Source: Candidatus Aerophobota bacterium (GTDB taxonomy: Bacteria > Aerophobota > Aerophobia > Aerophobales > B3-G15). Taken from it: DNA of 5,067 nucleotides. Position 1 is the first letter of the stretch. Each line of letters begins with the position of its first letter. The DNA lies in NCBI GenBank assembly GCA_011372105.1, contig DRTT01000135.1, positions 1-5,067 of the forward strand. Reading direction: 5' to 3'. The notes below the pieces were generated by a model that saw only the letters and a program-made list of their open reading frames with translations, made no database searches and was not told where the DNA came from. The translations under genes and the position numbers were made by a program. Below are positions 1 to 5,067 of the stretch, piece after piece.

Positions 1-479
1 GAGCAAGAGACTCGCTTAGGACAGAGGCAGGTCTTCCTTTGCATGGGCACGAGCTTGCAGGAAAATATAAAATAGGTCCCATTGAGGCAGGTTATGAAGC
101 TTTTATTAAATTTCACAAATCTTTTTTTATTGGTAGAAAAGCTTTACTGGAAAGAAAGAAAACAGAAAAAAAGAAAATTATAAGGTTCAGATTGACAAGG
201 ACAGGTGGCAGGATGATAAGAGAAGGGGACCCTGTTGTTGATAAAAGAGGAAAATTCATTGGAAAGGTTACAAGCTGCGCCCTGGCAGGAGATTTCCAAA
301 TTGGTCTTGCTCTTGTTGATATAAGAATAAAAGAGGGAGAAAAGATAGCTATATTTCCCCTTTCCGGGGGAAGATTTCAAGAAAAGCCTCTAATAGGTTT
401 AAATGAGGGGGATAGAACAGTTCTTCCTCAAGAAGCCGCTGTTCTTTCTCGTTTTCCTGAAGAAAATAACCAAAATTAA
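1..479 (+). CDS. gcvT: Aminomethyltransferase (glycine cleavage T protein), C-terminal part, 5' truncated by window
   Basis: T protein of the glycine cleavage system. It takes the aminomethyl group from the lipoyl arm of H protein and, with tetrahydrofolate, releases ammonia and forms 5,10-methylene-THF in the cytoplasm. The reading frame is open from base 3, so the gene begins upstream of the window; the TTG at 39 is an internal leucine codon, not a start. About 158 C-terminal residues are visible. They open with ARDSLRTEAGLPLHGHEL, followed by IGPIEAGY and FIGRKAL, the conserved T-protein core block. A C-terminal barrel-type segment (VVDKRGKFIGKVTS, then IGLALVDIRIKEGEKI) follows. The stretch after VTS reads CALAGDFQ, where most GcvT have a GTFSPT-like sequence, and the tail (SGGRFQEKPLIGLNEGDRT) looks longer than usual, so this is a divergent family member. 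The stop codon lies 11 bases before gcvH, and its TAA overlaps the gcvH ribosome site. Identity is secure because of the core motif and the gcvH neighbour. Confidence 0.93.
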   Translation, partial: ARDSLRTEAGLPLHGHELAGKYKIGPIEAGYEAFIKFHKSFFIGRKALLERKKTEKKKIIRFRLTRTGGRMIREGDPVVDKRGKFIGKVTSCALAGDFQIGLALVDIRIKEGEKIAIFPLSGGRFQEKPLIGLNEGDRTVLPQEAAVLSRFPEENNQN

Positions 480-490
480 AGGAGATTTTT

Positions 491-883
491 ATGTATCCTG
501 AAGAGTTAAAATACACCAAAACTCACGAATGGATAAAGGTTGAGGGAGAGATTGCTACCATTGGAATAACAGATTTTGCAACAAAAAAGCTCACAGATCT
601 TGTCTATATAGAGCTTCCCTTTGTAGGAGAGAAAATAACCCAAGGTTCTCCCTTTGGCAGTATAGAGTCAGTTAAAGCCGTCTCTGACTTAAATTCCCCT
701 GTAAGTGGTGAGGTTGTGGAGGTTCATGAGGAGCTGTCGCAAAACCTGGATCTTATAAGCAAAGACCCCTATGGTGAAGGCTGGATGATTAGGGTAAGGA
801 TAGAAAATGTGGAGGAAATTAAAAGCCTGATGGATTCAAGAGAATACGAAGAGTGGATAAAGCAAGAAGAAAAGAGTCATTAG
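491..883 (+). CDS. gcvH: Glycine cleavage system H protein (lipoyl carrier)
   Basis: Lipoylated shuttle protein that carries the aminomethyl intermediate from P protein to T protein and is then reoxidised by L protein. The 130-aa length is normal for the family. The N-terminus (YTKTHEWIKVEG, residues 8-19) and GITDFATKKLTDLVYIELP (25-43) are classic GcvH sequence. The lipoyl site is ESVKAVSDLNSPVSGEV, with K62 as the lipoylated lysine, followed by the LDLISKDPYGEGWMIRV block (about 86-102). The ATG at 491 is preceded by AAAGGAG at 478-484 with 6 bases of spacing, and the product aligns from its usual first residues, so the start is firm. It is translationally close to gcvT (11-base gap) and surely co-transcribed with it. 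No intrinsic terminator is visible after the stop; A-rich sequence follows. The T-H gene order suggests that gcvP genes lie outside the window. Confidence 0.97.
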   Translation: MYPEELKYTKTHEWIKVEGEIATIGITDFATKKLTDLVYIELPFVGEKITQGSPFGSIESVKAVSDLNSPVSGEVVEVHEELSQNLDLISKDPYGEGWMIRVRIENVEEIKSLMDSREYEEWIKQEEKSH

Positions 884-948
884 GAAAAAATAAGATAAAA
901 TAGAGCCGTATTTTAATCATCAAATATAACAAAAAGAAATAAATCAAT

Positions 949-975
949 TGGACTATGATGGATGGACTATGATGG
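949..975 (+). repeat. 13-base direct repeat, two copies 14 bases apart
   Basis: The unit TGGACTATGATGG occurs exactly at 949-961 and again at 963-975, with one base between copies. Each copy contains TATGAT (954-959 and 968-973), a 5-of-6 match to the sigma-70/sigma-A -10 hexamer TATAAT. TTGGAC at 948-953 resembles a -35 element, but it is only 14 bases from the second TATGAT and touches the first, so the spacing does not fit a standard promoter. The repeat lies in the gap upstream of the importer operon. It could be a tandem operator, a doubled -10 region or a simple recent duplication; the repeat itself is certain, its role is not. Confidence 0.8.
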
Positions 976-978
976 GGG

Positions 979-1036
979 ATAGGGCTGAGATATAGCCGGG
1001 AAGGAGGTGAAAAGTAAACAGGCTAACTCAGCCTAT
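979..1036 (+). promoter_or_regulatory. Structured 5' leader hairpin with a Shine-Dalgarno sequence in its loop
   Basis: The outer stem pairs ATA-GGCTGAG (979-981 and 983-989, with G982 bulged) with CTCAGCCTAT (1027-1036), giving 10 bp. After a small internal loop (990-992 against 1026), an inner stem pairs TAGCC (993-997) with GGCTA (1021-1025), giving 5 bp. The 23-base apical loop (998-1020) contains AAGGAGGTGA (1001-1010), an almost complete complement to the 3' end of 16S rRNA. No ATG, GTG or TTG lies at a working distance after it, so it does not appear to serve a gene. The element ends 41 bases before the binding-protein start, which has its own ribosome site. A cis-regulatory leader, ribosome standby site or protein-binding inverted repeat are all possible. 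I could not match it to a riboswitch class I know. The pairing is seen directly; the function is inferred. Confidence 0.5.
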
Positions 1037-1066
1037 AAAAATTAATTGTAGTTAGTTTTTGGAAGC

Positions 1067-1072
1067 GGAGGT
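1067..1072 (+). promoter_or_regulatory. Ribosome binding site of the binding-protein gene
   Basis: GGAGGT sits 5 bases before the ATG at 1078. It is a strong site that fixes the start codon and fits the high expression usual for periplasmic binding proteins. Confidence 0.85.
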
Positions 1073-1077
1073 AAAAA

Positions 1078-1902
1078 ATGTATAAAAAGTTAATAGCAGG
1101 AATTTTACTTGCAGGGGTTTTAATTATAGGGATGACTTCGTTCGGGTTTGCTCAAATGAGCACACTGGATGAAGTCTTGAAAAGAGGAGTTTTAAGAGTT
1201 GGAATCATGCTTGACTTCCCACCTCTCGGCTTCAGAGATGCAGAGGGCAATCCTAAAGGCTACTGCGTTGATCTTGCGAATTTGATGGCAAAAGCCTTGG
1301 GAGTCAAACTTGAAATAGTAGAAACAGTCTCAGCTAACAGAATCCCGGCACTTGTTGCCAAAAGAGTAGACGTTAGTATCTCAGCTCTAACGATTACTCC
1401 GGAAAGAGCTAAAGTGGTCAACTTTGCCAGTTATCCAACATACAGGAGTGGAATGTATATTTTAACTAAGGCAAACAGAGATGACATTAACAGTCTCTTT
1501 GACTGCAAAGGTAAAACTATAGGCACTGTCAGGGGAACTACTCCAGAAATAGCTTTTTTAGAGTACTTTAAGAAATTTAAAAAAGAAGATCCAAACAGCA
1601 AATACATTTCCTATGACAGTAATGCAGACCAGCTTCTTGCTTTAAGGCAGGGAAAAGTTGATGCCATCGCCGAAAATATCCTGTGGTTTAATGAGATAAT
1701 GAAGAAATTTCCTGGTCAATTTAAGATGGTAGGACCTCCCTTCTACCAAGAGTGGTGCACCATGGCAGTAAGAAGAGGTGATCTTGACTGGCTTCACTGG
1801 ATCAACACCTGGCTCTGGGACCTGCATGTGCGAGGTGTCATAAAGGAACTGCACGAGAAGTGGGGGATACCCTATCTTCCTGTAGCACCAACATACAAGT
1901 AA
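1078..1902 (+). CDS. Polar amino-acid ABC transporter, periplasmic substrate-binding protein (SBP family 3)
   Basis: Captures an amino acid in the periplasm and delivers it to the permease pair encoded downstream. At 274 aa it has the usual length. Residues 1-26 form a signal peptide: KK at 3-4, a hydrophobic core about 5-20, and a likely cut after the FGFAQ region. There is no lipobox cysteine, so the protein should be freely periplasmic. The mature part has the two-lobe SBP_bac_3 pattern: LRVGIMLDFPPLGF (39-52), GYCVDLANLMAKALGVKLE (61-79), LTITPERAKVVNF (104-116), GTVRGTT (149-155), VDAIAEN (194-200) and a C-terminal LHEKWGIPYLP (258-268). By analogy with GlnBP and HisJ, R110 should bind the substrate carboxylate. 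The position of the usual aspartate that binds the alpha-amino group is N200, preceded by E199, which hints at altered specificity. It is first in an operon with two permeases and an ATPase. Substrate is not determinable here; the linked racemase-family gene makes proline-like ligands plausible. Confidence 0.93.
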   Translation: MYKKLIAGILLAGVLIIGMTSFGFAQMSTLDEVLKRGVLRVGIMLDFPPLGFRDAEGNPKGYCVDLANLMAKALGVKLEIVETVSANRIPALVAKRVDVSISALTITPERAKVVNFASYPTYRSGMYILTKANRDDINSLFDCKGKTIGTVRGTTPEIAFLEYFKKFKKEDPNSKYISYDSNADQLLALRQGKVDAIAENILWFNEIMKKFPGQFKMVGPPFYQEWCTMAVRRGDLDWLHWINTWLWDLHVRGVIKELHEKWGIPYLPVAPTYK

Positions 1903-1921
1903 CCAACCTAAGGAACACTGA

Positions 1922-1950
1922 GCCTGAGACTGTATTTCACAGTCTCAGGC
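1922..1950 (+). other. Perfect 12-bp intercistronic hairpin between binding-protein and permease genes
   Basis: GCCTGAGACTGT (1922-1933) is exactly complementary to ACAGTCTCAGGC (1939-1950), with a 5-base loop ATTTC. It begins 20 bases after the binding-protein stop and ends 24 bases before the permease ATG. No T-run follows on either strand, so it is not a canonical intrinsic terminator. In binding-protein transporter operons, hairpins in this position commonly block 3' exonucleases and stabilise the upstream message, giving excess binding protein over membrane components. That role is inferred here from position and structure. Confidence 0.8.
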
Positions 1951-1974
1951 AGAACAAAACACAAAGGAAAAATT

Positions 1975-2643
1975 ATGGGATACGTTTTCCACTTCAGAAC
2001 AATATGGGCTAACTGGCAGTTATTTGTACATGGATTAATGGTAACTTTAGAAATAGCCATTCTTGGAATGGCAGCAGGTACCGTGCTTGGAATAATTGGA
2101 GCCGTCGGAAGAAACTCCAAAAATAAAATAGCAAGAATTATTTCCACTTCATATGTTGAGGCGATCAGAAATACACCTCTTTTAGTACAACTTTTTTTAT
2201 GGTATTTTGGCTTAGGATTTTTAAGGATAGATATCTCTCCTTTCTGGTGTGTTGTGGTTGCCTTAGGAGTCAATAATGGAGGATACTTAACTGAAATAAT
2301 AAGAGCAGGTATTGAGGCTGTTAAGGAAGAGCAAATAAAGGCCGGTTTTTCTCTTGGTATGAGTAAACTTCAAGTTTTTAGATACTGCATTATCGGTCCT
2401 GCCTTAGGAGTGGTTTTTCCTGCAGTGAGTAATCAATTTGTGATTTCCATCTTGGCCTCTGCGCTTGCCATGATAATAGGGGTGAGAGATCTCACTTATG
2501 AAGCTGTAAACTTGCAGGCACATACATTCAGGTCAATTGAAACTTATATAGTTGCAGTAATAATCTATATTGTGTTATCAAAAGCAATAATTCAATTCAT
2601 GACAATATTAGATAAAAGATTATTCAAGTATAAACATGTATAA
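1975..2643 (+). CDS. Polar amino-acid ABC transporter permease (HisM/GlnP family), first subunit
   Basis: One of two inner-membrane permeases that form the translocation path of the importer. It is 222 aa, normal for the HEQRo-type family, with about five membrane segments: near 17-43, 68-83, 89-104, 136-165 and 188-208. Family marks include the N-terminal GLMVTLEIAILG (20-31), YVEAIRNTPLLVQLFLWYFGLG (60-81) and the EAA-loop region from EIIRAGIEAV (107-116) through AGFSLGMSKLQVFRY (123-137), which docks on the ATPase. After the loop it reads IIGPALGVVFPA, where many relatives have LPQALR. The ATG at 1975 has AAAGGA at 1963-1968, 6 bases upstream. It follows the binding-protein gene across a hairpin-bearing gap and precedes its partner permease by 32 bases. 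It resembles the second permease in the core but is clearly a distinct paralogue, so a heterodimeric membrane domain is expected. The substrate cannot be read from this sequence. Confidence 0.94.
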   Translation: MGYVFHFRTIWANWQLFVHGLMVTLEIAILGMAAGTVLGIIGAVGRNSKNKIARIISTSYVEAIRNTPLLVQLFLWYFGLGFLRIDISPFWCVVVALGVNNGGYLTEIIRAGIEAVKEEQIKAGFSLGMSKLQVFRYCIIGPALGVVFPAVSNQFVISILASALAMIIGVRDLTYEAVNLQAHTFRSIETYIVAVIIYIVLSKAIIQFMTILDKRLFKYKHV

Positions 2644-2664
2644 TCAAGAGAAAACTCTCGTGTA

Positions 2665-2670
2665 GAGGTG
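2665..2670 (+). promoter_or_regulatory. Ribosome binding site supporting a TTG start
   Basis: GAGGTG lies 5 bases before the TTG at 2676. The next in-frame ATG is 20 codons later (2736), has no comparable site, and would cut off conserved N-terminal sequence. This site therefore decides in favour of the TTG start. Confidence 0.75.
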
Positions 2671-2675
2671 AAAAG

Positions 2676-3374
2676 TTGGATATATCGTATATTGTAAGAG
2701 AGCTAACCTACATAGACTTACCGGGTATAAAGTTTATGTTAAAAGCTGCCCTTGTTACCCTGGGTTTATCAGGAGCAGCTATTGGCATTGGGAGCTGTAT
2801 CGGAGCCGTTGTAGGTTGGGTCAGAACATTTAAGATTGTAAAAAGCAACCTATTTTTATGGGGACTGACAGCAATCTATGTGGATGTAATCAGAGGAACA
2901 CCGCTTCTGCTTCAGGTATATATGTGGTATTATGCTTTACCAGTGCTTACAGGTGTCGAGACATCTGTTTTTTTAGCGGGAATTGGAGCCTTATGTCTGT
3001 ATCAAGGAGCCTATGTCAGCGAAGCTGTAAGAGCGGGCCTGGAAGCCATAGGAAAAACTCAGCGGTGGGCAGGAAGAAGTTTGGGGATGAGTTACTGGCA
3101 AACAATGCGATATATTGTTTTTCCACAAGCGATAAGGATTATAATTCCACCCTTCATAGGTATATGTCTTGGAGTAATTAAAGATTCTTCACTTGTTTCT
3201 ACCATAGGATTTATCGAACTTGCTCGCTCTGCCATGATTGTCGGGCGGAGAACTTTATATCCACTTCCACCCTGGCTTTTAGCTGCAGCGATTTATTTCG
3301 TGATTTGTTTTCCTATATCAAGACTTAGCCAGAAGATCGAAAAAAAATTAAGAAAAGGTCAGAAGGGGGAATGA
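2676..3374 (+). CDS. Polar amino-acid ABC transporter permease (HisM/GlnP family), second subunit
   Basis: Second membrane subunit of the importer, 232 aa. The start is TTG, supported by GAGGTG 5 bases upstream; the next ATG would remove 20 residues before the first membrane segment. About five membrane segments are visible: near 19-48, 58-70, 77-105, 145-168 and 196-215. Family motifs are MLKAALVTLGLSG (21-33), YVDVIRGTPLLLQVYMWYYAL (68-88), and the EAA loop EAVRAGLEAIGKTQRWAGRSLGMSYWQTMRYIVFPQAIR (116-154), with the conserved alanine-glycine spacing that contacts the ATPase. The IKDSSLVSTIG segment (168-178) is a strong mark of the amino-acid permease family. The C-terminus is a lysine-rich cytoplasmic tail (KKLRKGQKGE). 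It ends 4 bases before the ATPase start, so the two are likely translationally coupled. This subunit is closer to the family consensus than the first permease. Confidence 0.94.
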   Translation: MDISYIVRELTYIDLPGIKFMLKAALVTLGLSGAAIGIGSCIGAVVGWVRTFKIVKSNLFLWGLTAIYVDVIRGTPLLLQVYMWYYALPVLTGVETSVFLAGIGALCLYQGAYVSEAVRAGLEAIGKTQRWAGRSLGMSYWQTMRYIVFPQAIRIIIPPFIGICLGVIKDSSLVSTIGFIELARSAMIVGRRTLYPLPPWLLAAAIYFVICFPISRLSQKIEKKLRKGQKGE

Positions 3375-3378
3375 GTCT

Positions 3379-4116
3379 ATGAAAATTGTTCTTAAAAAAG
3401 TTAATAAATTTTATGGAAAGCTTCATGTACTAAAGAACCTGGATTTAACCATTGAGTCAGGCGAAAAAGTTGTGTTTATAGGACCAAGCGGGTGCGGAAA
3501 ATCTACAATGTTATTCTGTATAAATGCCTTAGAACCTATCCAGAGTGGAGAAATATGGGTAGGGGATACCCCGGTGCACAATTCCCACCATAAAGTTATT
3601 AGAAAAGTAAGACAAAAAGTGGGCATAGTATTTCAACAGTTTAATTTATTTCCCCACTATACAGCACTTGGAAATGTAGAGCTTGCTTTAAAGGTCGTTT
3701 TAAAGATGGATCCGGAACAGGCAAGAGAGAAAGGAATAAATGCTCTAAAAAGAGTAGGACTGGGTGATAAACTCGACAGTTATCCCTCTCAGCTTTCGGG
3801 CGGTCAACAACAAAGAGTAGCTATTGCCCGTGCATTGGTGATGGATCCAGAAGTTTTGCTTCTTGACGAAATTACCTCTGCACTTGATCCAGAGCTCAGT
3901 GGAGAGGTACTTGAGGTAGTAGAGCAACTGGCAAAAGAAAGAGGAATCACCATTTTGTTTGTCACTCACGAAATACCTTTTGCCCGCAGAGTTGCGGATA
4001 GGATAATTTTCATGGACAATGGTAAAGTTGTAGAAGAGGGTCCACCTGAGATTTTATTGAATAATCCCCGAAAGGAGCGCACGAAAAAATTCTTAAGCAA
4101 GATCCTCCATTATTAA
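3379..4116 (+). CDS. Polar amino-acid ABC transporter ATP-binding protein (GlnQ/HisP family)
   Basis: Cytoplasmic ATPase that powers the importer as a homodimer bound to the two permeases. Its 245 aa are typical. All ABC motifs are intact: A-loop tyrosine in NKFYG (Y12), Walker A GPSGCGKST (35-43), Q-loop FQQFNLFPH (85-93, Q86), signature LSGGQQQRVAIARAL (139-153), Walker B VLLLDE (159-164) with catalytic E164, D-loop SALD (167-170) and the H-loop histidine H197 in VTHE. LDEITSALDPE has isoleucine at 165 where proline is most common, a tolerated variation. FPHYTALGNVELAL and FARRVADRIIFMDNGKVVEEG are typical of the polar amino-acid group. The ATG at 3379 is preceded by AAGGGGGA at 3363-3370 within the end of the second permease gene, 4 bases of gap between genes. 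The importer cassette is complete with this gene. There is no terminator before the racemase-family gene 24 bases later. Confidence 0.97.
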   Translation: MKIVLKKVNKFYGKLHVLKNLDLTIESGEKVVFIGPSGCGKSTMLFCINALEPIQSGEIWVGDTPVHNSHHKVIRKVRQKVGIVFQQFNLFPHYTALGNVELALKVVLKMDPEQAREKGINALKRVGLGDKLDSYPSQLSGGQQQRVAIARALVMDPEVLLLDEITSALDPELSGEVLEVVEQLAKERGITILFVTHEIPFARRVADRIIFMDNGKVVEEGPPEILLNNPRKERTKKFLSKILHY

Positions 4117-4140
4117 ACCAAGTCCCAGGAGTCCTACTAA

Positions 4141-5067
4141 ATGACTTTAAGATATTTAAATTCAATTTTTGCAGTCGACTCTCACACCGCAGGAGAACCA
4201 ACAAGAGTCGTTGTTGGAGGTATGCCCAAATTAAAAGGAAAATCAGTGGCTGAAAAAAGGGATTATTTAAGAGGTAAAATGGATTATATCCGCAAATTCT
4301 TGTGCAATGAACCAAGAGGACATTCAGGTATGTTCGGCGCCATTATTACAGAACCAGAAAAGGAGGATGCAGATTTTGGTGTAATTTTCTTTAGTGCCGT
4401 GGGTTATGATGACATGTGTGGGCACGGCACCATAGGAGTAACTACTGTGCTTATTGAAACCGGTATGATTCCTCCACAGGAGCCGGTAACAGAAGTTAGC
4501 CTGGAAGTACCCGCAGGAGTTATTAAAGTAAGAGCAAAGGTTGTAAATGGTAAAGTAAAAGAAGTATCATTATTAAATATACCTGCATTTCTATACAAAG
4601 AAAATGTATCTTTTTATGTTCCTGAATATGGAGAAGTTACAGGAGATGTCGCCTTTGGTGGAAACTGGTATTTTTACATAAATGCAAAAGACGTTGGTCT
4701 AAGGGTAAAACCTGAAAATATTAATGAGTTGATTAGAGCAGGTATTAGGATAAAGAATGAATTTAACAAAAAATTTAATTTAACCCATCCTACAAATCCT
4801 AATATTTCCCAAAAACTTTTAGGTGTCTCATTTGTTGACCTACCCTTTAAAAACAAAAAGGCAAATCAAAATAATGTAGTTGTTGAGGGATGGTTTTTTG
4901 ACAGGTCCCCTTGTGGTACAGGAACATGTGGCAGAATGGCTATCTTACACGCCAAAGGCAAGCTTAAGCTTAATGAAGATTTTGTCAACGAGAGTATTAC
5001 AGGAACGGTATTTCGTGGCAGGTTAATTAAAGAGACAATGGTCGGTGAATACAAAGCGGTTATACCC
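4141..5067 (+). CDS. Proline racemase / hydroxyproline epimerase family enzyme, 3' truncated by window
   Basis: Cofactor-independent racemase family that inverts the alpha-carbon of proline or hydroxyproline by two cysteines acting as acid and base. The frame is open to the window end, giving 309 residues; family members run about 310-350, so roughly 20-35 are missing. Conserved blocks are VDSHTAGEPTRVVVGG (12-27), EPRGHSGMFGAI (57-68), MCGHGTIG (92-99, catalytic C93), the FGGNWYF segment (172-178) and DRSPCGTGTCGRMA (254-267, catalytic C258). Having Cys rather than Thr at 258 argues against trans-3-hydroxyproline dehydratase. F65 in GHSGMFGA looks more like proline racemases than Pseudomonas-type 4-hydroxyproline epimerases, which I recall as having a smaller residue there, so proline racemase is favoured but not proven. 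An extra cysteine, C263, follows the second motif where Ser or Ala is common. The ATG at 4141 has AGGAG at 4127-4131, spacing 9. It lies 24 bases after the ATPase gene, so it is probably in the importer operon and acts on the imported compound. Confidence 0.92.
   Translation, partial: MTLRYLNSIFAVDSHTAGEPTRVVVGGMPKLKGKSVAEKRDYLRGKMDYIRKFLCNEPRGHSGMFGAIITEPEKEDADFGVIFFSAVGYDDMCGHGTIGVTTVLIETGMIPPQEPVTEVSLEVPAGVIKVRAKVVNGKVKEVSLLNIPAFLYKENVSFYVPEYGEVTGDVAFGGNWYFYINAKDVGLRVKPENINELIRAGIRIKNEFNKKFNLTHPTNPNISQKLLGVSFVDLPFKNKKANQNNVVVEGWFFDRSPCGTGTCGRMAILHAKGKLKLNEDFVNESITGTVFRGRLIKETMVGEYKAVIP

Noticed and set aside
884..948. Promoter or terminator directly after gcvH
   Set aside because: The stretch is A-rich with scattered TATAAC/TAAAAT hexamers, but none has a matching -35 at 16-18 bases, and no stem with a T-run is present.
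1007..1045. Possible 12-codon leader peptide starting at GTG 1007 inside the leader loop
   Set aside because: The GTG is part of the Shine-Dalgarno sequence itself, so there is no room for ribosome spacing, and the peptide has no run of a regulatory amino acid such as proline.
1922..1950. Intrinsic terminator between the binding-protein and permease genes
   Set aside because: The stem is strong, but AGAACAAAAC follows on the + strand and no T-run is found on the - strand either; termination here would also cut the transporter operon.
1908..2273. 121-codon open frame on the - strand
   Set aside because: It lies antisense to the start of the first permease gene, has no recognisable family motif or ribosome site, and is explained as a shadow of that gene.
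2858..3181. 107-codon open frame on the + strand in another phase
   Set aside because: It is entirely inside the second permease gene, whose frame carries the family motifs; the alternative translation has a random, Cys/Ser-rich composition.
4010..4315. 101-codon open frame on the - strand spanning the ATPase-racemase junction
   Set aside because: It overlaps two genes with clear conserved motifs on the other strand and shows no motif of its own.
1..5067. A novel defence, mobile or CRISPR-type system
   Set aside because: All seven genes belong to well-known metabolic and transport families; no integrase, transposase, spaced repeats or unassigned large open frame is present.

Overview
The window holds seven protein genes, all on the + strand and closely packed. 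The DNA is AT-rich, with A/T-ending codons, strong GGAGG-type ribosome sites and one TTG start, and it uses the standard bacterial code. The binding protein has a cleavable signal peptide without a lipobox. That suggests a true periplasm, so a diderm bacterium. With glycine cleavage genes beside an amino-acid importer and a proline-racemase-family enzyme, an anaerobic amino-acid-fermenting diderm (for example Atribacterota or Synergistota type) is my best guess. This is inference; no rRNA or marker gene is present to confirm it.

Region 1 (1-883) is the end of a glycine cleavage operon: the C-terminal half of gcvT (T protein, cut by the window edge), then a complete gcvH (H protein, lipoyl lysine K62) 11 bases later. 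Region 2 (884-1077) is a 194-base gap. It contains a 13-base direct repeat with two TATGAT hexamers, then a long imperfect hairpin (979-1036) whose loop carries a near-perfect Shine-Dalgarno sequence with no start codon after it. This gap probably contains the promoter and a cis-regulatory leader of the next operon.

Region 3 (1078-4116) is a complete polar amino-acid ABC importer: periplasmic binding protein, two HisM/GlnP-type permeases and a GlnQ/HisP-type ATPase. A perfect 12-bp hairpin without a U-tract sits between the binding-protein gene and the first permease gene. It is well placed to stabilise the binding-protein mRNA and give it higher expression than the membrane parts. Region 4 (4141 to the end) is a proline racemase/hydroxyproline epimerase family gene with both catalytic cysteines (C93 and C258), missing only its last few dozen codons.

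Reading the parts together, the importer and racemase look like one transcription unit. The importer would bring in an amino acid, plausibly proline, hydroxyproline or a related imino acid, and the racemase would invert its alpha-carbon for catabolism. The upstream glycine cleavage genes fit the same amino-acid-using lifestyle but are probably a separate unit. No mobile elements, RNA genes, CRISPR arrays or clear intrinsic terminators were seen. The least explained element is the structured leader ahead of the importer operon.
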